Source: Reclinomonas americana ATCC 50394
Lineage: Eukaryota > Jakobida > Jakobea > Jakobida
Assembly: GCA_048213135.1 (NCBI GenBank)
Contig: PS015329.1
Span: 1-47,132 of the forward strand
Length of the DNA stretch: 47,132 bases
Direction: 5' to 3'
The translations under genes and the position numbers were made by a program. Numbering within the stretch: the stretch's first letter is position 1; each line of letters opens with the position of its first letter. Shown here in pieces: positions 11,601 through 20,851 of this stretch. The notes under the pieces were generated by a model. The model searched no databases. It was given only the letters and a program-made list of their open reading frames with translations, and was not told the DNA's origin.

Positions 11601-14088
11601 CGAGAAAGAGAGAAAGAGAGAAAGACACCTCACAAGAAAGCGAATCCACGAGAAAGAACAACAGGACGAAAAAGAAAGAATCATGAAGGAATGACGAGCG
11701 TAGCGAGAAAAGCACAAACACACGAAGAGCGAACGAATGAGAAAGAGCGACAAGAAGACAGAAAAGAGAGACACAGACAGCAAGAGAGAAAGTGACAACA
11801 AGAGAGACAAAGACAGAGACAACAAAGAGAGAGAAAATAAAAGAGACTGAGATAACAAAGAGACAGAGACAACAACGAGACAGAGACAACAAAAGAGACA
11901 ACAACACAAGTGACAAAGACAGAGACAACAACGAGACAGGGCCAAAAAAGAGCCAGAGACAATACAAGAGAGAGCGAGATAGAGCACGTAATGCGTCTCT
12001 CAACCCAATCACAGCAGGCAATGTTGATCTCCCTTCCCCAACGCACGCAACATTGCGGCTGCGCATCACCATCCACCTCCCGCGCAGTCCCTGTGACAGC
12101 CAAGTACTGCTGATTGACAATCGTGCATGCAACACCGTGCGCCACCGACTGCGACAGAATAAAAATGAGCACACTCCTCCGAATCACTTGCTCCACGCAC
12201 TACGCACCACCGGCAGTGGGTTCCACGCAGAGCACTCCACGGTCGTTGCTTGTCGATCGAACGAGTTCAACGCAACCAAGCAGCGGCACCACGAGCCGTC
12301 GGAGGCTGGAAAACACGAAATGAGCACGCATTTGCTTCCCTTTATAGACCTCTCCCTCTCCCTCCCTCCCTCCCCACTCACCAATCAACACCGCCGTGCC
12401 GCTCGTATCCACCGCCGCGGTAAGCAGCGAAGCCCCAGCCGGCTGCCCCACATCACAAGAAAATGAGCACACTCTCCCGCATCCCCTCCTTGCTCGCACA
12501 CAAACCATCACCGCCAACAACGACGCCGACTTGCTCGCGCACAACACCGACTCGGGCGTCACATACACCGTCATCAACACCGCCGCCACACGAGCATTCT
12601 CCTCCTCCGAACCCGCCGACATCCACACCGCCACTCCGCCCGCGCGGAAATTGCGCAGCGCCTGCACGCGGAGCACCGACCGCCCCGCCAGTGGCACGCT
12701 CAGCTGCGACACCACCGAAAGGTCTTCGCAGCGCAGCAGGTACGCCTCGCCCTTGGCGGTGAGCACCAGCAGCTGGTTGCTGCAGACGCCGTGCATGTGC
12801 AGCACGCGGTCGTTCTCGAACTGCGAGAGGGGAGAAGGCGGAAGGGGAGGGGTGAGTTAGGAGAGGGGGGAGAGAGCGAGAGGGGAGAGCGAGAGGGGGA
12901 GCGAGATGAATGCTCTCTCTGTTCCCTTCTCCTTCTTTCTCTCCTTCCTTTCCACCCACCATTCGCGTCACCGACGCCTGCTGCACGGTGGCCAACGTCT
13001 CCCCCTCCGCCGACGTCCACGAGTAAATCACACTACTCGAGAATCCCTGCCCTGACGACTCGCCACCCTCCTCCTCCTCTTGCTGTTGTTTCCTGGCGGG
13101 CTTCTTGCTGCTGCTCTTGGCGGGGGGCAGGCCGGCGGCGAGCGTGGCGGCGTAGTAGCGCTGGCCGACGTGCAGGACGTCGAGGAATTTCATGTCGCGG
13201 CGGCAGGACCAGAAGGAGATGCAGCGGCCGCCGCCTTCGGTGGTCTGTGAAAGGGAAAGGGGGGTGAGAGGAGGGGAAGGGAGGAGGGGAAGGGAGAAGG
13301 GGGAGGGGGAAAGGGGGAAGAGGGGAAGGAGGGAGAAGGGAGGGAGAAGGGATGGAGAAGAGACGGAGGGAGAATCGAGTTCAGTGAATACAAGTGAGTA
13401 GGGGAGAGCGGTGGGAGAGAGGAGATGGAGACGGAGCGCTGAAAGAGTCGGCCAATCTGAGACTGTGATTGTGACAGAGAATGACAGAGTGAATGTCGAG
13501 TGAGAGACGATGATGGCGAGGGGTGGGAGAAGGGAAAGGAGAGGAGAGAGTGTGAATGAACAATTGATGTACAGGAAGAGAGAGGGAGATAGAGAGAGGA
13601 AGTGATTGCATGAAGCTCCGTGACAGAGAGAGCCGAAAAGGGAGAGAATGAGAGACAGAGTGAAGAAGGGATAGAGGAAGTAGAGGAAAAGAGAGGCACT
13701 GCGACTCCGTAAGGGGGCAGACGGAAGAGGGAGTGTGAGGGCGACTATGTGTGCGTGAGAGAGAGAGAGAGAGAGATAAGGCGAGAGAGAGACAGGGGAG
13801 GAGAGAAGGAAGGAGATGCAGAAAGAGACAGGGGAGGAGAGGAGGAAGGAGATGGAGAAAGAGAGACAGGGAGAGTCTGAGAGTGATTCCGAGAGTAGCA
13901 TAGTGAATGAGGGAGTGAGAGTGGTTCTGTATGTGCGTCAGAGGGAGAAGGAGAGGAGGAGGAGGAGAGGAGAGAGGGAGAGAGAGAAAAGAGAGAAAGA
14001 GAGAATGTGACAGAGGGAGAGACAGAGAGTGATTCCGTGAGCAATTAAGTGAATGAGGGAATGAATGAGGGAATGAAAGAGTGAGCCT

Positions 14089-14126
<38 letters not shown>

Positions 14127-15140
14127 GAGAGAGAGAGGAGGAGAGAGTGACGCTACTAAGAGAGAGAGAGAGAGAGTGTGTGTGTCGTGTGTAGAACAAA
14201 CAAACACGAGAGAGAGAAGAACGACGACGAACGAACGAAGGTAGTAGTCGACTACTACGGTCGTCGTCGTTACGGACCGGAACCNNNNNNNNNNNNNNNN
14301 NNNNNNNNNNNNNNNNNNNNNNNNNNNNNNNNNNNNNNNNNNNNNNNNNNNNNNNNNNNNNNNNNNNNNNNNNNNNNNNNNNNNNNNNNNNNNNNNNNNN
14401 NNNNNNNNNNNNNNNNNNNNNNNNNNNNNNNNNNNNNNNNNNNNNNNNNNNNNNNNNNNNNNNNNNNNNNNNNNNNNNNNNNNNNNNNNNNNNNNNNNNN
14501 NNNNNNNNNNNNNNNNNNNNNNNNNNNNNNNNNNNNNNNNNNNNNNNNNNNNNNNNNNNNNNNNNNNNNNNNNNNNNNNNNNNNNNNNNNNNNNNNNNNN
14601 NNNNNNNNNNNNNNNNNNNNNNNNNNNNNNNNNNNNNNNNNNNNNNNNNNNNNNNNNNNNNNNNNNNNNNNNNNNNNNNNNNNNNNNNNNNNNNNNNNNN
14701 NNNNNNNNNNNNNNNNNNNNTGGATTCGACTAGAACGCAAGTCGACTACGATACGACGATGACACCTGACGTAGAGCTCGACTGAGCAGCACGGGTTAGA
14801 CTGACACGAGACAGCCGAGAGAGAGGGAGAGAGAGTGAGCCTCAAAGTGAGACAGAGAGAGAGTGTGTGTGTCTGTGTGACAAAACAACAGACAGAGTGA
14901 AAGACGCAGACAACGAGAGTGCATCAGTGAGCACACAAAGTGAGAGACACACACAGAGAGTGGCGCGGTCGTCGTCGGCCATGTGCACATTCACATGCAC
15001 AGCCTTCCCCACAACGCAACATCGAACTCGCGAATGCTTTGTCCATCAATGCCGACGACGAGATTCCCGCCACGATCGACGGCGTGTGCGCAGGCGACAG
15101 AGCTGTCGGCGGCAAAGGCTGTGATGCGCGCGCAATGCAT
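3888..15140 (-). CDS. NOL11-like nucleolar protein (tUTP/UtpA subunit)
   Basis: NOL11 is a nucleolar subunit of the t-UTP part of the small-subunit processome, needed for pre-18S rRNA transcription and processing. Predicted exons in gene order: 15140-15021, 13244-12960, 12820-12506, 12442-12382, 12305-12208, 12148-12052, 10592-10276, 9123-8944, 8870-8670, 7364-7184, 5422-5344, 5281-5201, 4109-3888; about 745 aa, close to human NOL11 (719). The N-terminal half is beta-propeller-like (NLVVGIDGQSIREFD; RCISFWSC; SSDG-like ASDGSWCRCLVAL; GVACTIVNQQYLAVTG). The C-terminal half is helical and ends MVDWLNVVLDAH ... YSVEVLHL, matching the family's conserved tail. The start is the ATG at 15140, the first Met before the propeller strand. 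Phases agree at every junction except 7184/5422, where the intron holds a gap; another exon may be hidden there. An acidic/basic insert (KKPARKQQQEEEE) lies near residue 85. The family call rests on remembered homology. Confidence 0.82.
4110..5200 (-). repeat. GA-rich long intron before the last NOL11-like exon
   Basis: The plus strand is GGGGAAGGAGAG-type purine sequence from 4113 to about 4370 (pyrimidine tract in the sense direction, next to the acceptor). It then grades into GA-rich sequence with a diverged tandem unit near 4610-5040 (copies of CGAGACGCAGGGAGGGAGAGGC-like sequence at about 4650 and 4920). No exon is required here because flanking phases match. Confidence 0.8.
5423..7183 (-). 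repeat. CT-rich long intron with assembly gap
   Basis: The sequence runs from CA repeats (5439-5450) through about 800 nt of TCTCTCAGTCTC-type degenerate repeat into CCCTCTCCCT tracts on both sides of the gap at 6503-7103. An undetected exon in the gap would explain the phase mismatch between the two flanking NOL11-like exons. Confidence 0.8.
6503..7103. other. Assembly gap (601 N)
   Basis: Run of N flanked on both sides by CCCTCTCCC repeats, so the break falls inside a homopyrimidine tract. Confidence 0.99.
7365..8669 (-). repeat. Long NOL11-like intron with short duplications
   Basis: It begins and ends in G/A and C/T tracts on the plus strand. Inside are duplications: CACCACAAGAGTTGTGACGA occurs at about 7635 and again at about 7797, and AAGAGACATGGCAT..TCACAAAACT occurs at about 8179 and 8320. 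These look like remnants of tandem units of about 140-175 nt. No coding exon is seen. Confidence 0.7.
9124..10275 (-). repeat. Long NOL11-like intron, GA/CT tracts around degenerate repeats
   Basis: GGGGAAAGGGGG-type sequence fills 9124-9360 and includes a 20-N gap at 9279-9298. The middle (about 9440-9960) holds diverged repeats with recurring motifs such as CTGTCAC, CTCACAAAGG/CTCAAAGAGG and CACAGT. The far end is CCTTTCCC-type sequence. No exon is needed by phase. Confidence 0.7.
9279..9298. other. Short gap (20 N)
   Basis: Twenty N inside a GGGGAAAG tract; a fixed-size placeholder is likely. Confidence 0.99.
10593..12051 (-). repeat. Long NOL11-like intron with diverged tandem units
   Basis: On the plus strand it is GA-rich at 10600-10690, then TC-rich (10720-11190) with three diverged units sharing CTCG(T/C)(A/T)GT..AATC(A/G)AT(C/G)AG, then GA-rich with ACAACAA/GAGACAGAGACAAC repeats (11570-11960). 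It separates exon 12148-12052 from exon 10592-10276, whose phases join to give a tyrosine codon. Confidence 0.7.
13245..15020 (-). repeat. First long intron of the NOL11-like gene, with gap
   Basis: GA-rich sequence on the plus strand fills 13250-14200, including repeats of GGAGGAGAGAAGGAAGGAGATG-like units near 13795-13860. It then changes to GACG/GTAGTCGACTAC-type sequence before the gap at 14285-14720. After the gap come GTCGACTACG-type sequence and more GA repeats. Flanking exons are both phase 0, so no exon is required inside. Confidence 0.7.
14285..14720. other. Assembly gap (436 N)
   Basis: Run of N. Both flanks are CpG-rich low-complexity sequence (GTCGTCGTCGTTACGGACCG before, CGACTACGATACGACGATGA after). 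Confidence 0.99.
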
Positions 15141-15344
15141 TCTTTCGTTTGAGATTGGTAAGTGTGGGACGTGTGTGGGACATGCGAAGTGGTAAGATTC
15201 GAGTGAGTTTTGTTGTGGAGTGACTTGCGTGGTTGTCTGTACGCGATTTCCTAGTTGTTGTTGTCAAGTGTGCGCGCGCGAAAGAAAACGAACTTTGTTG
15301 ACGTCTGGTGAGTGACTGTGTGTATGTGTGTTTGTGTGTGTGTT

Positions 15345-15396
<52 letters not shown>

Positions 15397-15682
15397 CGNN
15401 NNNNNNNNNNNNNNNNNNGGAGAGAGAGAGAGAGTGAGTGTTGGCAAGTGAGAATGTTGTGTGACACAGCTTGCCTGTCTTTTCGCGATCTCTCACTTTC
15501 TCAAAGAGCTGTCGCACGCTGTCAACGTGCGTGCTGTGTGTGTTGTGTGAATCTTTGTGTGTGTGTGTGTGTGTGTTCGTGATGTGCTGACTGCGTGAAT
15601 GTCACAGTTCGTTGTCCACGCCGGAAAAATGTCGGTGTGTGTTTGTTTACTCGCTCTCATGTCGCTCCCTCCAGGTGTGCTC
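15141..15682. promoter_or_regulatory. Divergent promoter region between NOL11-like and NLR-like genes
   Basis: The predicted starts at 15140 (-) and 15683 (+) are about 540 bp apart and point away from each other, so the interval must hold both 5' flanks. It contains GT repeats (about 15318-15360 and 15557-15575), a GA tract and a 20-N gap at 15399-15418. No TATA box or known element is recognised. Extra 5' exons of either gene could also lie here. Confidence 0.5.
15399..15418. other. Short gap (20 N)
   Basis: Twenty N within GA repeats, in the divergent promoter interval. Confidence 0.99.
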
Positions 15683-18600
15683 ATGTTTGGACAGTTCTCT
15701 GTGAACGTGAGTGCGGCTCATGATTCGTCGCTATCGGTGGTGGTGGAGGGCATGTCGGCCGTGTCCACTCTCGCGGACTTGCTGCGCGAGGCTACACGCT
15801 TGCTGCGTGAGAAGAGTGGAGATGGGGAGATGGAGATCGTGGGGGTGGAGAAGCCGTTGGAGTTCAATATCGCAGTCGTGGGTGGCGTTCCTTTGAGTGG
15901 ATTGGGCATCAAGGCAAACACGCCGCTGGTTGTGCGGGTGACCCTGTCGCCTGCTGGTGCAGCTAGTGCGCGCGGAGCTGCAAGGTGATTGTACATGAGT
16001 CTATGTTCAATACATGAATGTGAACTCACTTTGCCCCCAGTTCATCGACTTTGTCAGAGCGGTTTGTTGTCTGATTGGGCTCCGCGCACTGTTGTCGATG
16101 CCGTCGCTGACATTATGTGCTGCACAGAACGGCTTTCTATCGCATCGACATGGCGTTTGAGGTGGTGGTCGATGCCGTGCGTCTGCGCTGTCAACTTGCG
16201 CTGGCACAGTTCAGTCGCGATCATCCCGACTTTGATGTGCGCGCATGGGTGCCGAGTTTCATGCCTGCTGGCATGGATGTGCCAGCAGTGAAGGAATGGC
16301 GTGCGCGTCATGCTCCACTCCACCCTGTACGAGTCAAGTTATTTGAGGAGAAGCAGCCGGTGGTGCTGGCCTGGCGTGCAGCATTCGACGCCAACCCCTC
16401 GTTCGACCCTCCGTGTGATGGATTCGACACGACGGCACTCACGTCCATCATGTTGTATGGTGGTCTTGTTCAAGATGACGGTCGCAAGATGCTGCTGATT
16501 GACGATGCTACTGAACGAAAGGCTGTGGAGGAGCTCAATCATGTGAGAAAGGGGTTGGCGCACAAGGACCTTGTGATGACGGATGCCACTGTACAGCAGT
16601 ACGTTGGTGAGGGTGGTGTCTTCCTCTCCATCCTCTCTCGACTGCAGTTGACGGCCGATGATCGTGCTCGATTCTCTGCTCGTATCTATGAGGCGCGCTA
16701 CGCTCGACACTTCGTGGACACATTCGAGGAGCGACTGCATCGGCACGCTGTGCATGAGCTCTCGTTCTATCAACACGACGAGAGTGTGCGCAAGGACATG
16801 AAGATGTATGTGCCACTCCTGTGCACTCGTGATCGTGACGTCTCATCTCGCGACAAGATGACGGATCTGTTATCGGAGGTGGATGCGTTCCTCTCCGACA
16901 CCAACACCACCCAGCGTGTACTGGTTCTGTTTGGCAACAGCGGAGCCGGTAAGACCACCACCATGTCGGTGCTGGCCGAGAGATCGTGGCGGCAATGGCA
17001 GACGAGAGAGAGCAGACGAATGCCTGTGCGAGTGCCACTTGGTGCACTGCGTAATGCCGATGAGCGACTGTTGGAGGAGGCACTGGAGCGACTGTCACCC
17101 GAGTTGGGATTCAGTGAGGGGGATGTGCGACGATTGAAGGAGGAACCACTGTTGTTGTTGCTTGACGGGTATGACGAGTTGTACCGTGGTGTAAATCTGT
17201 TTGTCAAGAACCAGCTGGATTTGTGTCGCGATGTGAAGGTGATTATCACGTGTCGTGGTGATTACGCACTGACGGCACTGAGTGGAGTGACGGGGTATCG
17301 ACGGTACTTTGCACCGGTGGATGCACGAGGGCAGTTGTGCATGCAGCAGCTGATGGAGCGACACATTGCGCCGTTCAATAAGGAGCAGATTGAGGAGTAC
17401 TTTGAGCGACTGGTGCAAGTGGGTGATGATGCTGACGACGACGGAGATGTGCGATGGTCGACTGCTGAAGAATACATTCGTGCACTGAAGGGTGTGCATG
17501 GACTGGATGCACTGGTGTCGAATCCGTTCCTCCTGGCAGTGGTGGCTCGTGTGTTGCCGCAATTGGTGGCAAGTAGTGTGCAGCGGCCGACTCGCTGTGA
17601 TGTGTTTGACCGATTCATTCGACAGTGGATTGTGAGGGAGCAGGAGAGGCAAGCGCGTGTTGGTGCGGAGCGTGTGCCGAGTGAGGAGACGTGTCTGGCG
17701 TTCTGCGAGGGACTGGCACGGTTGATGCATGAGAGGAATGTGGTGCGTGTGCCTGCGATGGAGAATCAATCAGTTGATGGTGGAGAGAAAGACGATCACT
17801 TTGGCGGTGCGCCACTCACCTTGCGACGAGTGGAAGAAGGACCGTTTGACAAGTTCCTCGGCCGCAAGAATCAGCATGTGCGAGTGTGCTGTCCGATTGT
17901 GCGACGGTATGGGACGACGCAGTGGGGTTTCGTGCATCTGTCATTGCTGGAGCACTGTGTAGCAAGGCATGTGTTGGCGTGGGAGACGTGGGTTGAGAAG
18001 AGGAGGTTGAAGGTGCAAGATTTGCAGCAGCATGTGTTGTCAGTGCGATTGCTGAACGACAGACCATCGTTGGTGGAGCAGATGGCCGAGGTGGTGCGAC
18101 GGTCTCCTCGGTTGCAATCGAGACTGTGGGAGACGATTGAGCTATCGCGGCGGACGAGTGAGGAGCAAGTGGCGACGGCAGCAGCGAATGCAGCGACGGT
18201 ATTGTGTGTGGCACAAGTGTCGTTCAGTGTGCGAGATTTGTCAGGTGTGCGAGTGAGGGGTGCGGATTTGCGAGATGCAGTGATGCACAGGACGGTGTGG
18301 AGGGGAGCGGATCTGCGAGGGGTGAATGTATGCATGGCGTATGCGAGGAAGGCGGATTTCAGAGGGGCGGATGTCAAGGATGTGAAGTGGCCGAGGAAGC
18401 CGATGGTGGGGCACACGAAAGGGGTCTCGACGGTGGCAGTGACACCCGATGGGCAGTACATTGTGAGTGGCAGTGATGACAAGACTGTACGGGTGTGGTC
18501 GATGGCGAGTGGCAAGGAGATGCGCCGACTGGAAGGCCACACAAGTGAGGTGCGGGCAGTGGCAGTGACTCTCGATGGCCAGCACATTGTGAGTGGCAGT

Positions 18601-20100
18601 TGGGACAAGACTGTACGGGTGTGGTCGGTGGCAAGTGGTGAGGAGGTGCGCCGACTGGAAGGCCACACGGGTGAGGTGCGGGCAGTGGCAGTGACACCCG
18701 ATGGACAGCACATTGTGAGTGGCAGTTGGGACAAGACTGTGCGATTGTGGTCCGTGGCAAGTGGTGAGGAGGTGGTTCGACTGAAAGGCCACGCGAGTCA
18801 GGTGTTTGCAGTGGCAGTCACTCCGGATGGCCAGCTTATTGTGAGCGGCAGTGCGGACAAGACTGTACGGGTGTGGTCGTTAGCGAGTGGCGAGGAGGTG
18901 CGCCGACTGAAAGGGCACACGAGTTGGGTGAATGCAGTGGCATTGACACCCGATGGCCAGCACATCGTGAGTGGCGGTAGTGACAGCACTGTACGAATGT
19001 GGTCGATGGCAAGTGGTGAGGAGGTGCTGCGACTGGGAGGCCACACTGATTCGGTGAGGGCAGTTACAGTGACGCCCGATGGCCTGCTCATTGTGAGTGG
19101 CAGTGCGGACGAGACTGTGCGGGTGTGGTCGGTGGCAAGTGGCGAGGAGGTTCGCCGACTGGAAGGCCACACAGAGCGGATGCGGGCAGTAGCAGTGACA
19201 TCCGATGGTCAGCACATTGTGAGTGGCAGTAGGGACATGACTGTACGGGTGTGGTCGGTGGCAGGTGGCGAGGAGGTGCGACGGTTGGAGGGCCATGCGT
19301 GGCAGGTGTGGGCAGTGACACCCGATGGTCAGTACATTGTGCGTGGCAGTTGGGACAAGACTGTACGGGTGTGGTCGTTGGCAAGTGGTGAGGAGGTGCG
19401 TCGACTGGAAGGCCACACAAGTGAGGTGCGGGCAGTGGCAGTGACACCCGATGGTCAGCACGTTGTGAGCGGCAGTTGGGACAAGACTGTACGAGTGTGG
19501 TCGGTGGCAAGTGGAGAGGAGGTGCGCCGACTGGAAGGCCACACGGATTGGGTGTCTGCAGTGGCAGTGACACCTGATGGGCAGCACATTGTGAGTGGCA
19601 GTGGGGACGAGACTGTACGAGTGTGGTCGGTGGCAAATGGCGAGGAGGTGCGCCGACTGGAAGGTCACACGGATTGGGTGTCTTCAGTGGCAGTGACACC
19701 CGATGGCCAACACATTGTGAGTGGCAGTCGGGACAACACTGTACGGGTGTGGTCGGTGGCAAGTGGCGAGGAGGTGCGCCGACTGGAAGGCCACACGGGT
19801 TCGGTGCGGGAAGTGGCAGTGACACCCGATGGTCAGTACATTGTGAGTGGCAGTTATGACAAGACTGTGCGAGTTTGGTCGCTGACCCATGGCGAAGAGG
19901 TGCAACGGAGTACAGTAGCAGATTTTGAAAGTTGGCTACCGAGGTCATCGGCAACCGCTTGCGTCACTGTCCGACCATCTGGCAAATCCCTTTTCGTGTA
20001 TCGGCGACATCATGAAAGAGAAGTACTGGAGCGAGTTATTGGTCGTTTTGAAGCTGATTTTTCTGGTGTCAAGCAGAGCAAGAACTGTGTTATTCTCTGA
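15683..20100 (+). CDS. NLR-like STAND protein: Ub-like/HEPN-like/NACHT/pentapeptide/WD40 with CaaX
   Basis: Model: exons 15683-15984, 16041-16061, 16128-20100; 1431 aa, phases consistent, introns 56 and 66 nt. Residues 1-100 look like a ubiquitin-type beta-grasp fold. At about 247-252 RKGLAH fits the HEPN R-x4-H motif, inside a DZIP3-HEPN-like helical region. NACHT: P-loop GNSGAGKTT (about 376-384), Walker B LLLLLDGYDE (about 450), sensor VIITCRGDY (about 478), and a typical end FVHLSLLEHCVARHVL (about 707). Pentapeptide A-D-L/F-R-G repeats lie at about 811-862 and twelve 42-residue WD40 repeats at about 866-1368. The protein ends KNCVIL, a CaaX box with X=Leu, predicting geranylgeranylation. 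Family knowledge: STAND ATPases oligomerise when the repeat domain binds a ligand, switching on the N-terminal effector. RNase activity of the HEPN-like part is inferred. In-frame ATGs at 15599 and 15629 are alternative starts. AATAAA follows at 20120. Confidence 0.85.
18403..19908 (+). repeat. Array of twelve 126-bp WD40-coding repeats
   Basis: Tandem 126-bp units, highly alike at DNA level (GTGAGTGGCAGT, ACTGTACGGGTGTGGTCG and GAGGAGGTGCGCCGACTGG recur), each encode one WD40 blade. Unit 8 (about 19290) is 6 bp short and loses two residues (AV) of the first strand. Variation is concentrated at the two to three residues after GHT and at the residues either side of the Asp in SGSxDx. Part of the NLR-like CDS. 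Confidence 0.95.
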
Positions 20101-20119
20101 GAACGGAAAGAGTGAATCA

Positions 20120-20125
20120 AATAAA
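20120..20125 (+). terminator. Polyadenylation signal of the NLR-like gene
   Basis: AATAAA lies 20 nt after the TGA of the NLR-like gene and is followed by an A run, as expected for a cleavage/polyadenylation signal. Confidence 0.7.
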
Positions 20126-20252
20126 AAAAATATCTTCTCTACAGAGCACGGGAATGTCCAACACATAGGGAGCGCCGTCGGGCTTCACAATGACATGCAA
20201 TCTCAGGTAATCTGCGGGTCGGAGAGAGCTGAAGCCGAGACTTTTTTCCTTC

Positions 20253-20258
20253 TTTATT
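20253..20258 (-). terminator. Polyadenylation signal of the PPPDE-like gene
   Basis: TTTATT on the plus strand (AATAAA in sense) lies 35 nt past the stop codon at 20293 of the minus-strand PPPDE-like frame. It supports that frame being, or having been, a transcribed gene. Confidence 0.55.
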
Positions 20259-20292
20259 CACTCTCCAGTCGCCACCACACCACCGCCACGCT

Positions 20293-20739
20293 TCACAGCA
20301 CACAGCTGCAGTTCCAGTGGACCGTGCACGAAGCTCCCAGCTTGCGAACGACTCGCTCCGTCCAGATGTTGCAGTTGAAGGAATTCAAGTTGTACCTGCG
20401 GCCTTCGCTGACTTCCTCGACCGCCGCCGTCACCTCGCTGGCAGTGAACTCGCCGAGGTCACGGATGCACGCCTGGCCGTGCAGAGAGTGGCACGCAAAA
20501 CGCTCCATGCCATCGCTAGTCCACTAGTACTCCCAGACTAGCCACATGGGCTTGCCGTCGTTCTTCACGCCGGCAACGTCAAGCACCAGGAAGTGGTGCA
20601 CTCCGAGGCCAGCAGCACGGCCAACACGGCGTGACCACGCTTTGAGCGTGCCTTTGGTATCGCCCCGTGTTTGCGAGTCGTGCGTGTGCATGGTGGAGGC
20701 TACGCTCTGCACTCCACTTGCTGCGAGGACGGCTCCCAT
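20293..20739 (-). pseudogene. PPPDE/DeSI-like permuted papain-fold protein with in-frame TAG
   Basis: A continuous minus-strand frame runs from ATG 20739 to a stop at 20293 (148 codons) with one internal TAG at 20526-20524. The first half contains GLGVHHFLVLDV and WLVWEY; the second contains DLGEFTASEV and YNLNSFNCNIWTERVVRKLG. The His early and NCN late, followed by an amphipathic helix, fit the PPPDE/DeSI permuted papain fold, in which that His and Cys form the catalytic dyad (deSUMOylating or deubiquitinating isopeptidases). The start context is A-rich, and Met-Gly at the N-terminus could allow myristoylation. Removing a 15-nt GT...AG segment around the TAG would restore a frame, but other introns here are at least 55 nt. 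Best read as a recent pseudogene, a sequencing error, or a readthrough stop. The family call is from pattern only. Confidence 0.5.
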
Positions 20740-20851
20740 GTTTTTTTTAGATTTGCAGTGGTTCTGCAACACAACAGGGGATGACTAGGAGATCATGAGT
20801 GTGGTATACGAATGGAGCAGGCACACCTTCCTCGTGGAAAGGGATCAAAAT

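Noticed and set aside
14940-15172. Plus-strand exon ending at the good-looking donor GTAAGTGTGG (15168)
   Set aside because: The plus frames show no domain, while the minus strand of the same DNA gives a beta-propeller strand in phase with the rest of the NOL11-like gene.
20512-20530. A 15-nt micro-intron removing the TAG in the PPPDE-like frame
   Set aside because: It has GT and AG ends, but every well-supported intron here is at least 55 nt, so chance GT...AG spacing is more likely.
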